Shown: piece after piece, positions 1 to 7,712 of the stretch
Layout of the letters: each line of letters starts with the position of its first letter
How positions within the stretch are numbered: position 1 is the first letter of the stretch
Source of the DNA: Zobellella taiwanensis
GTDB lineage: Bacteria > Pseudomonadota > Gammaproteobacteria > Enterobacterales > Aeromonadaceae
DNA length: 39,874 nucleotides
Assembly (NCBI RefSeq): GCF_003012795.1
Contig: NZ_PXYH01000028.1
Location: forward strand, 1-39,874
Direction of reading: 5' to 3'
Notes under the pieces: generated by a model
Database searches by the model: none
What the model saw: only the letters and a program-made list of their open reading frames with translations
Told to the model about the DNA's origin: nothing
Translations under genes and position numbers: made by a program

Positions 1-716
1 CGGCGGTGGTGAAGATGTTGTGGCCGATGTCGGTGATCACCGCGGACACCTCATAAAGCTTGTTCGACTCGATGTAGAACATGGGGTTTTCCTGGCCCTG
101 GATCATGCCGGTCTGCAGGGCGCCGAATACCTCGCCCCAGGGCAGCGGCGTGGGCACGGCCCCGAAGGCCTTGTAGGTTTCCACCAGCAGCGGCGAGGTC
201 ATCACCCGCACCTTGACGCCGCCGAGGTCGGCGGGGGAGCTGAAGGGCGCCTGGGTGGTGATGTGCACCCGGCCTTCCGGGAACATGCTCAGCAGCTCCA
301 GGCCCTTGTCGGCGTAGAGCTTGGGAAAGTGCTCGTGGATAACCTTGGAATTTTTGAAGAAGTAATTGATTTCGCTTTGCTGCTCGGGAATGACATAGGG
401 CATCAGGAACACCTGGGCCTCGGGGATCAGGCTGCCGGTAAAGCCCGGAGACTGGTCGACGAACTGCAGCAGCCCGGCCTGGGCCTGCTCCATGACGTCG
501 ACCGACTCGCCGAGGGTGCCGAAGGGGTAGATTTGTACCTTGTGGTCCGAGTTGGCCTCGATGACTTCCTTGAACTTGGTGGCATAGACGCCCTGGACCT
601 CGGACAGGCTTTCCTCGATGGCGTATTTCCAGTTGGCGGCGCCGGCCTGGGCGGACGCCAGGGCCAGGGCGGCCAGTGACAGGGTGGTGGTCAGGCGCGG
701 TAATGTCTTGCTCATG
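1..716 (-). CDS. uehA: TRAP transporter substrate-binding protein, ectoine type (partial, C-terminus off the window)
   Basis: Periplasmic DctP-family solute receptor of a tripartite ATP-independent transporter, probably importing ectoine/hydroxyectoine. The first ~238 residues are visible, starting at the ATG at 716. Residues 1-26 form a signal peptide: MSKT, an Ala/Leu-rich core, and cleavage near AGA-ANW. Family features are the early block WKYAIEESLSEVQG, a middle block GGVKVRVMTSPLLVETYKAF, and the binding-site segment GQENPMFYIESNKLYEV, which resembles TeaA/UehA. The ectoine assignment also rests on the divergent doeABCD genes. The two membrane subunits (UehB, UehC) would lie to the left, outside the window. 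The start is 770 bp from doeA in a shared control region. The TRAP family call is near certain; the substrate is inferred. Confidence 0.85.
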
Positions 717-1088
717 TCAGTAATCCTTCTGCTGATGAATACCGGGTTAACGGACAGGTCCGGCGCGGGAATAACCCCGCAATCGATTAACACTTCCATT
801 ACATCCATCCTATCCGGATTGTACTGAACATTTTTTCCGTCTGGCGAGCCGCACGCTTGTGCTTTCTTCTGTAATGGTTGGCTACAGCAGAAAATATCCG
901 CCAAAAGAGGTGTTTTTTACTTGCACGAACAAATATTCATTTAAATTGAAAAAAAAATTTAAATAAACTTAATAACCAAAAATAAACAAAAAACTGGAAT
1001 TAAACCCCAATAAATCAAAAAAATAAGAATAAAAAATAAATCTCGACCATCATAACCAGCCTCTTTTAAGTCTGCATCCGGGGCAGGA

Positions 1089-1104
1089 ATGACAAAATTG
1101 TCAT
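1089..1104. promoter_or_regulatory. perfect 16-bp palindrome, candidate operator
   Basis: ATGACAAAATTGTCAT is fully self-complementary. It lies about 373 bp from the uehA start and 383 bp from the doeA start. A second, looser inverted pair (GTCAAT at 1107-1112, ATTGAC at 1119-1124) follows directly. Dyads of this size fit a dimeric regulator of the GntR/MocR or Lrp type known from ectoine loci, but the protein is not identified here. Confidence 0.45.
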
Positions 1105-1169
1105 GAGTCAATAAATCAATTGACATCAGATCATCGACTAAGATTTACTGGCGCCAGAAATTACGCATA

Positions 1170-1188
1170 CCGGTAACATCCGGTAACA
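1170..1188. repeat. tandem direct repeat CCGGTAACA, 10-bp period
   Basis: Two identical 9-mers, CCGGTAACA, start at 1170 and 1180, one helical turn apart, upstream of doeA. Their phase suggests two protomers binding the same face of the helix. The 8-mer CGGTAACA also occurs once before pykA (about 38097-38104), so it may be a more general or chance motif. Confidence 0.4.
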
Positions 1189-1370
1189 AATGCAGAACAT
1201 TGCCATCAAGACGGCACCTGCATTTTGGTCAGGCATCAGGCCCCCGGGCCAGCGAGGTTGGACTTATGGACATTTATCGCCTCATCGTCGTATCACGGCT
1301 TCCCGGCCGGCACGGGCTCCTGACATTGTCATCCATCCGCACAGGATCGCTTTCGCGCGATCGCTAGGAT

Positions 1371-1399
1371 GCGGTTGCTCTGGCCACCGGAGCAACCGC
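1371..1399 (+). other. RNA hairpin in the probable doeA leader
   Basis: The arms GCGGTTGCTC (1371-1380) and GAGCAACCGC (1390-1399) pair perfectly over 10 bp around a 9-nt loop. There is no U-tract after the stem, so it is not a typical intrinsic terminator. A smaller stem GATCGC/GCGATC lies just before it (about 1345-1361). It may structure the mRNA leader or slow upstream RNA decay; the role is unknown. Confidence 0.4.
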
Positions 1400-1486
1400 C
1401 AGTCCACAACCTTTATATCCGCCACCGGCCCCTTCTCCGACGGAGCGGGATCCTGTGGTTCCGACACTCAGCCAAGAGACGAGATC

Positions 1487-2674
1487 ATGAATACCCAAGT
1501 CCCCAACTTCTCCCTCGAGGAGTATCAGGCACGCCTGGCCAAGGTCCGCGCCGCCATGGAGCGGCATGATATCCAGACCCTGATCGTGCACGATCCCTCC
1601 AACATCGCCTGGCTGACCGGCTACGACGGCTGGTCCTTCTATACGCCCCAGGTGGTGGTGGTCGGCCCGGCCGGAGAGCCGGTCTGGTACGGCCGGCAAA
1701 TGGACTCTAACGGCGCCAAGCGCACCGTCTACCTGCAGGAGGAAAACATCACCTGGTATCCCGACTACTATGTGATGAACCCGCCCCTGCACGCCATGGA
1801 GTACCTGGCCAACCAGATCCTCAAGCCGCGCGACTGGGCCAGGGGCAACATCGGCATCGAGATGGACAACTATTATTTCAGTCCCACCGCCTACCTGGCC
1901 CTGAAGGAGAACCTGCCCGAGGCCGAACTGGTGGACGCCACCGCCCTGGTCAACTGGTGCCGGGCGGTCAAGTCCGACACCGAGCTGCGCTACATGCGCA
2001 TCGCCGCCCGTATTGTGGAAAACATGCACAGGGCGGCCTTTGAGATGATCGAGCCCGGCCTGCCCAAGAACCGGCTGGTGGCGGAGATCTACCGGGTGGC
2101 AATGGAAGGCCACGAGGGTTATTTCGGCGACTACCCGGCCATAGTGCCCATGCTGCCCTCGGGCAAGGATGCCTCGGCCCCGCACCTGACCTGGGACGAG
2201 CGTCCCTTCAACCACAACGAAGGCACCTTTTTCGAGATCGCCGGCTGCCACAAGCGCTACCACTGCCCGCTGTCGCGCACCATTTTTCTGGGCCAGCCCA
2301 GCGATGACTTCCTGCGCGGGGAAGAGGCGCTCAACGCCGCCCTCGAAGCCGGTCTGGCCGCCGCCAAACCCGGCAACCGCTGTGCCGACATCGCCGACGC
2401 CCTCAACGCCACCCTGGCGGAGTATGGCTTCGACCGGGAGGGCGCCCGCTGCGGTTACCCCATCGGCCTGAGCTATCCGCCGGACTGGGGCGAGCGCACC
2501 ATGAGTCTGCGCAATACCGACCAGACCATACTGGAGCCGGGCATGACCTTCCACTTCATGCCGGGACTCTGGCTGGACGACTGGGGCATTGAAACCACAG
2601 AGAGCATAGTGATCACCGACAACGGGGTGGAAACCCTGTGCAACTACCCCCGCCAGCTGTTTGTAAAGAGGTAA
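1487..2674 (+). CDS. doeA: ectoine hydrolase DoeA
   Basis: Opens the ectoine ring to N-acetyl-L-2,4-diaminobutyrate, the first catabolic step, in the cytoplasm. The 395-residue protein has the creatinase/aminopeptidase P (M24) layout: an N-terminal domain (about 1-165, with HDPSNIAWLTGYDGWSFYTP) and a C-terminal pita-bread domain with HLTWDERPFNHNEGTFFEIA and GYPIGLSYPPDWGERTMSLR. These blocks are characteristic of DoeA/EutD, and the length matches the ~400-residue family. I chose the ATG at 1487 because MNTQVPNFSLEEYQARL is where the recognisable protein begins. An in-frame extension back to 1190 looks non-coding. doeB follows after 7 bases, so the pair is probably cotranscribed. Confidence 0.93.
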   Translation: MNTQVPNFSLEEYQARLAKVRAAMERHDIQTLIVHDPSNIAWLTGYDGWSFYTPQVVVVGPAGEPVWYGRQMDSNGAKRTVYLQEENITWYPDYYVMNPPLHAMEYLANQILKPRDWARGNIGIEMDNYYFSPTAYLALKENLPEAELVDATALVNWCRAVKSDTELRYMRIAARIVENMHRAAFEMIEPGLPKNRLVAEIYRVAMEGHEGYFGDYPAIVPMLPSGKDASAPHLTWDERPFNHNEGTFFEIAGCHKRYHCPLSRTIFLGQPSDDFLRGEEALNAALEAGLAAAKPGNRCADIADALNATLAEYGFDREGARCGYPIGLSYPPDWGERTMSLRNTDQTILEPGMTFHFMPGLWLDDWGIETTESIVITDNGVETLCNYPRQLFVKR

Positions 2675-2681
2675 CCAGAAG

Positions 2682-3683
2682 ATGCAGGCAACCACCATTA
2701 CCCCCACCGTCGACTTTGAGCGCGACGGCAAGCAGCACGGTTTTCTCAAGCTGCCCTACTCCAGCGATCAGTCCGCCTGGGGCTGCATCATGATCCCGGT
2801 CACCGTGGTGAAAAACGGCGAGGGCCCCACCGCCCTACTCACCGGCGGCAACCACGGCGACGAATACGAGGGTATCACCGCCCTGTTCAAGCTGGCCAAC
2901 CGCCTGGAGCCCGAACAGGTACGGGGCCGGGTGATCATAGTGCCGGCCATGAACTACCCGGCGGTGCGCAACGGCAGCCGTACTTCCCCCATCGACAAGG
3001 GCAACATGAACCGCAGCTTCCCGGGCAACCCGGCGGGCAGCATGACGGAGCGCATCGCCGACTACTTCAACCGCTACCTGGTGCCCATGTGCGACTACGC
3101 CATGGATATCCATTCCGGCGGCAAGACCCTGGACTTCATCCCCTTCTCCGCCGCCCACCGGCTGCCGGATCCGGCTCAGGAGGCCGCCTGCATCGAGGGT
3201 GCCAAACTGTTCGGCGCCCCCAACGTGGTGGTGATGTTCGAGCTCGACACCGCCTCCCTCTACGACACGGCGGTGGAGTCCCAGGGCAAGGTGTTCGTTA
3301 CCACCGAACTGTGCGGCGGCGGCACCAGCAGCCCCGAGACCATCGCCCTGGCGGACCAGGGGGTGCACAACTTCCTTATCTTCGCCGGCATCACCCGGGG
3401 CGACTACCGCCTGCCCGATACCCCGCCGCGCCTGCTCGACATGCCCGACGGCTCCTGCTACATGATGAGCGAGCACCAGGGCCTGCTGGAGCTGTGTGTT
3501 TCCCTGGGCGACAGGGTCAGCTCGGGCGATCTGGTGGCGCGCATCCACAGCCTGGAGCGCACCGGCCAGCCGCCGGCGGAATACCGGGCCAAACGCGACG
3601 GCATTCTCGCCGGTCGCCGCCACCCGGCGCTGATCGACATCGGCGACACCTTCGCGGTGCTGGCGGTCGAGGTCGACGCCTGA
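2682..3683 (+). CDS. doeB: N-acetyl-L-2,4-diaminobutyrate deacetylase DoeB
   Basis: Removes the acetyl group from the DoeA product to give L-2,4-diaminobutyrate. The 333 residues belong to the succinylglutamate desuccinylase/aspartoacylase zinc hydrolases (M14-like). The GGNHGDEYEG motif supplies the metal ligands H58 and E61, and MDIHSGG supplies H144. NMNRSFPG (108-115) is the substrate-contact segment of the family. The C-terminal part (about 240-330) is the beta-rich domain common to these enzymes. It starts 7 bases after doeA, with GAGGTAA upstream as ribosome site. It is followed by a strong hairpin, so doeAB may be a separate unit from doeCD. Confidence 0.93.
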   Translation: MQATTITPTVDFERDGKQHGFLKLPYSSDQSAWGCIMIPVTVVKNGEGPTALLTGGNHGDEYEGITALFKLANRLEPEQVRGRVIIVPAMNYPAVRNGSRTSPIDKGNMNRSFPGNPAGSMTERIADYFNRYLVPMCDYAMDIHSGGKTLDFIPFSAAHRLPDPAQEAACIEGAKLFGAPNVVVMFELDTASLYDTAVESQGKVFVTTELCGGGTSSPETIALADQGVHNFLIFAGITRGDYRLPDTPPRLLDMPDGSCYMMSEHQGLLELCVSLGDRVSSGDLVARIHSLERTGQPPAEYRAKRDGILAGRRHPALIDIGDTFAVLAVEVDA

Positions 3684-3688
3684 TGCCA

Positions 3689-3716
3689 CGCCGGGGCCGG
3701 CCGCCCGGCTCCGGCG
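3689..3716 (+). terminator. 12-bp GC-rich hairpin after doeB
   Basis: The arm CGCCGGGGCCGG (3689-3700) pairs with CCGGCTCCGGCG (3705-3716), with one G-U pair and a 4-nt loop, starting 6 bases after the doeB stop. No U-run follows immediately (A- and T-runs begin about 10 bases later), so it may act as an attenuator or RNA-stabilising stem. A second stem, GCCCCG/CGGGGC at 3763-3781, lies further on. Confidence 0.45.
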
Positions 3717-3863
3717 CACGCCAGAAAAAAACAATTTTTTAACCTCGGTTATCAGAAAAATCGCCCCGCCAACGCCGGGGCAACAAAAAGTATCTCCCCG
3801 CCATCGCTCCTAGAATGACCTCATAGCAACAACCTGTACCCAAACAACGAATTGGTGGTGTTT

Positions 3864-5381
3864 ATGAGCCTTACCCTCAAGCAGGTATCCGACAGCAAGG
3901 TCACCGAAGCCATTATGCCCTATCTCAAGGATCCCCGGCTGGTTCGCGAACTGGCCTATGTCAACGGCAAATGGGTCAACGGCAACGACGATCTGGCCGT
4001 GATCAACCCGGCCACCGACGACATCATCGGTCACTGCACCCAGCTGCAGCCGCTGCAGGTCAGCCAGGCCATCGACGCCGCCGAACGCGCCTTCCCGGCC
4101 TGGCGGGCACTGCTGGCCGACGAGCGCGCCGCCATCCTGATGCGCTGGCACGATCTCATCCTCGACAACAAGGAAGACCTGGCGGTACTGATGGTGCTGG
4201 AGCAGGGCAAGAGCCTGAGTGATGCCCGCGGCGAAATCGACTACGGTGCCTCCTTTATCCGCTGGTTCGCGGAAGAGGCCCGCCGCGCCTACGGCGAGAC
4301 CATCCCCAGCCATATTCCCAACGCCCAGCTGGCCACCCTGCGCGAGCCCATCGGCGTGGCGGCGTTGATCACGCCCTGGAACTTCCCCAGCGCCATGATC
4401 ACCCGCAAGGCGGCGGCGGCCCTGGCCATCGGCTGCACCGTGCTGGTCAAGCCGGCCAACGAAACCCCCTTCTCCGCCCTGGCGCTGGCCGAGCTGGCCG
4501 AGCGCGCCGGCTTCCCAGCCGGGGTCTACAACGTGATCACCGGCGACGGCGCCGAGGTGTGCGGCGTGCTGTGCCAGTCCGACAAGGTCAAGGCGCTGTC
4601 CTTCACCGGCTCCACCCGGGTCGGCAAACTGCTGCTGGAGCAGGCCGCGGCCACCGTCAAGAAGTGCTCCATGGAGCTCGGCGGCAACGCCCCCTTTATC
4701 GTGCTGCCGGACATGGACATCAGCGCCGCCGCCAAAGCCGCGGTGGATGCCAAGTTCCAGACCGCCGGGCAGGACTGCCTGGCCGCCAACCGCATTTTTG
4801 TGCCGCGCGACAAGTATGAGGCCTTCCTCACCGCCTTCGCCGCCGAAATGGCCACCATCAAGGTAGGCAACGGCTTTGATGACAGCGTGACCATGGGCCC
4901 GCTGATCTTCCGCCAGGCGGTGATCAAGGCCCAGGCCATCGTTGACGACGCCCTCGCCAAAGGCGCCCGGCTGATTGCCGGCGACCAGCGCCAGGCGCCG
5001 GGCACCAACTTCTTCATGCCCACCCTGCTGGCCGACGTCACTCCCGACATGAAGGTATTCCGTGAGGAGAACTTCTGCCCGGTGGCCGGGGTGCTGCCCT
5101 ACGACAGCATCGACGAGCTGATCCCCCTGGCCAACGACACCGAATACGGCCTGGCCGCCTATGTGTACGGCCACGACATCCGCCATATCTGGCAGCTGAT
5201 GCGCGGCCTGGAGTTTGGCATGGTATCGGTCAACTCGGTAAAGATGACCGGCCACCCCATCCCCTTCGGCGGGGTCAAACAGTCGGGCCTGGGCCGCGAA
5301 GGCAGCCGTCACGGCTTCGATGAATACAGCCAGATCAAGTACTACTGCCTGGGTGCCATGCCGACCGTGAGCGGCAGCTGA
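3864..5381 (+). CDS. doeC: aldehyde dehydrogenase, aspartate-semialdehyde type (DoeC/Ssd)
   Basis: NAD(P)-dependent aldehyde dehydrogenase of the succinate-semialdehyde (GabD-like) branch. In ectoine loci it oxidises aspartate semialdehyde to aspartate. The 505-residue protein has the full ALDH fold: PWNFP with the oxyanion Asn (N173), the cofactor loop FTGSTRVG (248-254), the base in ELGGN (E271) and the nucleophile in GQDC (C305). I use the ATG at 3864. An in-frame TTG at 3852 adds only four residues and has no better ribosome site. A 180-bp gap with hairpins separates it from doeB, and doeD follows 53 bases later. On sequence alone it could be called a succinate-semialdehyde dehydrogenase; the neighbours decide the name. 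Confidence 0.85.
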   Translation: MSLTLKQVSDSKVTEAIMPYLKDPRLVRELAYVNGKWVNGNDDLAVINPATDDIIGHCTQLQPLQVSQAIDAAERAFPAWRALLADERAAILMRWHDLILDNKEDLAVLMVLEQGKSLSDARGEIDYGASFIRWFAEEARRAYGETIPSHIPNAQLATLREPIGVAALITPWNFPSAMITRKAAAALAIGCTVLVKPANETPFSALALAELAERAGFPAGVYNVITGDGAEVCGVLCQSDKVKALSFTGSTRVGKLLLEQAAATVKKCSMELGGNAPFIVLPDMDISAAAKAAVDAKFQTAGQDCLAANRIFVPRDKYEAFLTAFAAEMATIKVGNGFDDSVTMGPLIFRQAVIKAQAIVDDALAKGARLIAGDQRQAPGTNFFMPTLLADVTPDMKVFREENFCPVAGVLPYDSIDELIPLANDTEYGLAAYVYGHDIRHIWQLMRGLEFGMVSVNSVKMTGHPIPFGGVKQSGLGREGSRHGFDEYSQIKYYCLGAMPTVSGS

Positions 5382-5434
5382 GACCAGGACTGAACACCCA
5401 TACCGGATTGAACGCTATCAAGGGAGCGACCACC

Positions 5435-6841
5435 ATGACCATAGATACCAAAAAGCTGCTCGACATCGACCGCAACACCGTGTTCCACGCCTCCACCCAC
5501 CTGAAGCAGTACGCTCAGGGTGAAGTGGGCGGCCGCATCATCACCGGCGCCCAGGGCATCCGCATCCAGGACTCCGAAGGCGTGGAGCTGATTGACGCCT
5601 TCGCCGGCCTGTACTGCGTGAACATCGGCTACGGCCGCACCGAAATGGCCGAGGCCATCTACGAGCAGGCCAAGAAGCTGGCCTACTACCACACCTATGT
5701 GGGCCACACCAACGAGGCGCTGATCGAGCTGTCCGACCGCATCATCAAGATGGCCCCCGCCGGCATGAGCAAGGTGTACTACGGCATGTCCGGCAGCGAC
5801 GCCAACGAAACCCAGCTCAAGCTGGTGTGGTACTACAACAACGCCCGTGGCCTGCCCCAGAAGAAAAAGGTGATCTCCCGGGATCGCGGCTACCATGGCT
5901 CCAGCATCGCGTCCGGCTCCATGACCGGCCTGCCGCTGTTCCATGCCCACTTCGATCTGCCGCTGGAGCGCATCAAGCACACCATAGCGCCGGTCTACTA
6001 CCGTCGCCCCGATGACAACATGAGCGAGCTGGAGTTTTCCAGGTACTGCGCCGCCAAGCTGGAAGAGATGATCCTGGCCGAGGGTCCGGATACCGTTGCC
6101 GCCATGATCGGCGAGCCGGTGCTGGGTACCGGCGGTATCGTGCCGCCGCCCGAGGGTTACTGGACCGAGATCCGCAAGGTGCTCGACAAGTACGACATTC
6201 TGCTGATTGCCGACGAAGTGGTGTGTGGTTTCGGTCGCCTGGGCGCCGATTTCGGCTCCCTCTACTACGACATGAAGCCGGATCTGATGACCGTGGCCAA
6301 GGGCCTGACCTCCGCCTATCAGCCGCTGTCCGGCGTGATCGTGGGCGAAAAGGTATGGAAGGTGCTGGAACAGGGCACCGATCAGTGGGGCGCCATCGGC
6401 CACGGCTACACCTATTCCGGCCACCCCATGGGTGCCGCTTCCGCCCTGTGCAACCTGGACATCATCGCCCGTGAAAACCTGGTCGGTAATGCCCGTGACA
6501 CCGGTGCCTACCTGCAGCGACGCATGCAGCAAGCCTTTGCCGACCACCCGCTGGTAGGCGAAAGCCGCGGTGTGGGCCTGCTGCACGCCCTGGAATTCTC
6601 CAGCAACAAGGCCAAGCGCGAGCATTTCGATCCCAACCTCAAGGTGGGTCCGCAGATCGCCGCCGCCTGTCTGGAGCAGGGCCTGATCGCCCGCGCCATG
6701 CCCCATGGCGACATTCTGGGCTTTGCCCCGCCGCTGGTGGTGACCAAGGGCGAGGTGGACGACATCGTCGAGCGCACCGCCAAGGCGGTGAACAAGGTCA
6801 CCGACAAGCTGGTCCGCAGCGGTGAGTGGAACGCCCGCTAA
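5435..6841 (+). CDS. doeD: L-2,4-diaminobutyrate transaminase DoeD
   Basis: Class III PLP aminotransferase that converts L-2,4-diaminobutyrate to L-aspartate 4-semialdehyde, feeding DoeC. In the 468 residues, the phosphate-binding region is YYGMSGSDANE (115-125), the pyridine-nitrogen aspartate lies in IADEVVCGFGR (D260), and the Schiff-base lysine is in DLMTVAKGLTS (K289). The ATG at 5435 has AGGGAG ten bases upstream; a TTG at 5408 in the same frame is less likely. It lies in the same unit as doeC. The class is certain. The substrate comes from context, since omega-transaminases of this class are otherwise hard to tell apart. Confidence 0.88.
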   Translation: MTIDTKKLLDIDRNTVFHASTHLKQYAQGEVGGRIITGAQGIRIQDSEGVELIDAFAGLYCVNIGYGRTEMAEAIYEQAKKLAYYHTYVGHTNEALIELSDRIIKMAPAGMSKVYYGMSGSDANETQLKLVWYYNNARGLPQKKKVISRDRGYHGSSIASGSMTGLPLFHAHFDLPLERIKHTIAPVYYRRPDDNMSELEFSRYCAAKLEEMILAEGPDTVAAMIGEPVLGTGGIVPPPEGYWTEIRKVLDKYDILLIADEVVCGFGRLGADFGSLYYDMKPDLMTVAKGLTSAYQPLSGVIVGEKVWKVLEQGTDQWGAIGHGYTYSGHPMGAASALCNLDIIARENLVGNARDTGAYLQRRMQQAFADHPLVGESRGVGLLHALEFSSNKAKREHFDPNLKVGPQIAAACLEQGLIARAMPHGDILGFAPPLVVTKGEVDDIVERTAKAVNKVTDKLVRSGEWNAR

Positions 6842-6853
6842 TCACCCCATACG

Positions 6854-6881
6854 CCGGTGGCCCGTCGTCTCAGGCCACCGG
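6854..6881 (+). terminator. 9-bp hairpin between doeD and eutA
   Basis: CCGGTGGCC (6854-6862) pairs perfectly with GGCCACCGG (6873-6881). There is no U-tract, so it is not a canonical intrinsic terminator. It could reduce transcription into, or processing between, doeCD and the next two genes. Confidence 0.4.
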
Positions 6882-6917
6882 CCATCCTCCCGGCCGGATT
6901 ATGCAAGGACACGCATC

Positions 6918-7712
6918 ATGCCTCGGTCTCACGACACCTTTGCCGCCCTGGAGCGGCCCTATCCCTTCACCACCCAGCCACGCCAGGCCAGGGCTCGCAT
7001 CGGCCTGGTCCAGCTGGCCAGCGACTATACCCTGGAAAACGACTGGCGCCGGCTGGCAACGGAAGGGGTTGAAATCTACAGCACCCGCATGGCCTACAAC
7101 AGCCTGATGACACCGGACTCGCTCAGGGCGACGGCAGGCAACATAGCGGACGCCGCCGACCTGGTAGCTCCCGGCCTGGAGCTGGATGTGATGGCCTTCG
7201 GCTGTACCTCGGCCAGCATGCTGATCGGTAACGAGGCCGTGGCCGAGCGTCTCACCCGGTCACGGCCAGGATTGCCCGCCACCAATCCCTGGCTGGCCAG
7301 CCTGTGCGCCCTGCGCCAGCTCGGCATCGGCCGGCTGGCGGTGCTGACGCCCTATGCCACCGAGGTTAACCGTCCCCTGTACCAGGGGCTGCGGGAGGCG
7401 GGGTTCGAGGTAGTGGCGTTCGGCGCCTTCGGCCTGAGTCTGGACACCGACATTCCCGCCATCCATACGGAGGCGATAGCGGCGGCCACCGCAGACCTGC
7501 TGGCGGGCAGCCGGGCCGAGGGGGTGTTTTTCTCCTGCACCAACCTGCGGGCCCTGCCCCTGCTCGACAGCCTGGAGCATCGTTTTGGCCTGCCCATGGT
7601 GTCCTCCAACCAGGCCCTGTTCTGGCACGCCCTGCAACTGGCGGGGCAGCAGGCGGACATCGCCGGTTGCGGACGGCTGCTGGCCGCCTCACCGGCCGAG
7701 GGCGTGGCATGA
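6918..7712 (+). CDS. eutA: EutA-like Asp/Glu racemase-superfamily protein of ectoine utilisation
   Basis: 264 residues related to maleate isomerase and arylmalonate decarboxylase, the family annotated as ectoine utilisation protein EutA. The two cysteines of the superfamily active site are present: C96 in FGCTSAS and C207 in FSCTNL. In rhizobial and roseobacter loci EutA works with EutB and EutC, proposed to convert hydroxyectoine towards ectoine; neither partner is in this window. The ATG at 6918 has AAGGA upstream and begins the conserved part; earlier in-frame starts overlap doeD and look non-coding. The stop overlaps the start of the following transporter gene (ATGA), so the two are translationally coupled. 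Confidence 0.8.
   Translation: MPRSHDTFAALERPYPFTTQPRQARARIGLVQLASDYTLENDWRRLATEGVEIYSTRMAYNSLMTPDSLRATAGNIADAADLVAPGLELDVMAFGCTSASMLIGNEAVAERLTRSRPGLPATNPWLASLCALRQLGIGRLAVLTPYATEVNRPLYQGLREAGFEVVAFGAFGLSLDTDIPAIHTEAIAAATADLLAGSRAEGVFFSCTNLRALPLLDSLEHRFGLPMVSSNQALFWHALQLAGQQADIAGCGRLLAASPAEGVA

Larger units (their letters stand above)
717..1486. promoter_or_regulatory. 770-bp divergent control region between uehA and doeA
   Basis: No convincing gene. Roughly 900-1060 is extremely AT-rich, with long A and T runs. It is followed by a cluster of symmetric motifs. There is a perfect 16-bp palindrome ATGACAAAATTGTCAT at 1089-1104 and an inverted pair GTCAAT/ATTGAC at 107-112 and 119-124 of the 1000s (1107-1124). 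There is also a direct repeat of CCGGTAACA at 1170-1178 and 1180-1188, with a 10-bp period. The segment next to doeA contains hairpins at about 1344-1361 and 1371-1399. The open frame continues upstream of doeA from 1190, but its composition and lack of family similarity suggest untranslated leader. I expect the operator for an ectoine-responsive regulator here; the regulator gene is not in the window. Confidence 0.6.

Noticed and set aside
1190-1486. In-frame extension of doeA by 99 codons.
   Set aside because: It reads as low-complexity, Arg/Pro/Ser-rich sequence with no family resemblance, contains stem-loops, and the recognisable DoeA sequence begins at 1487.
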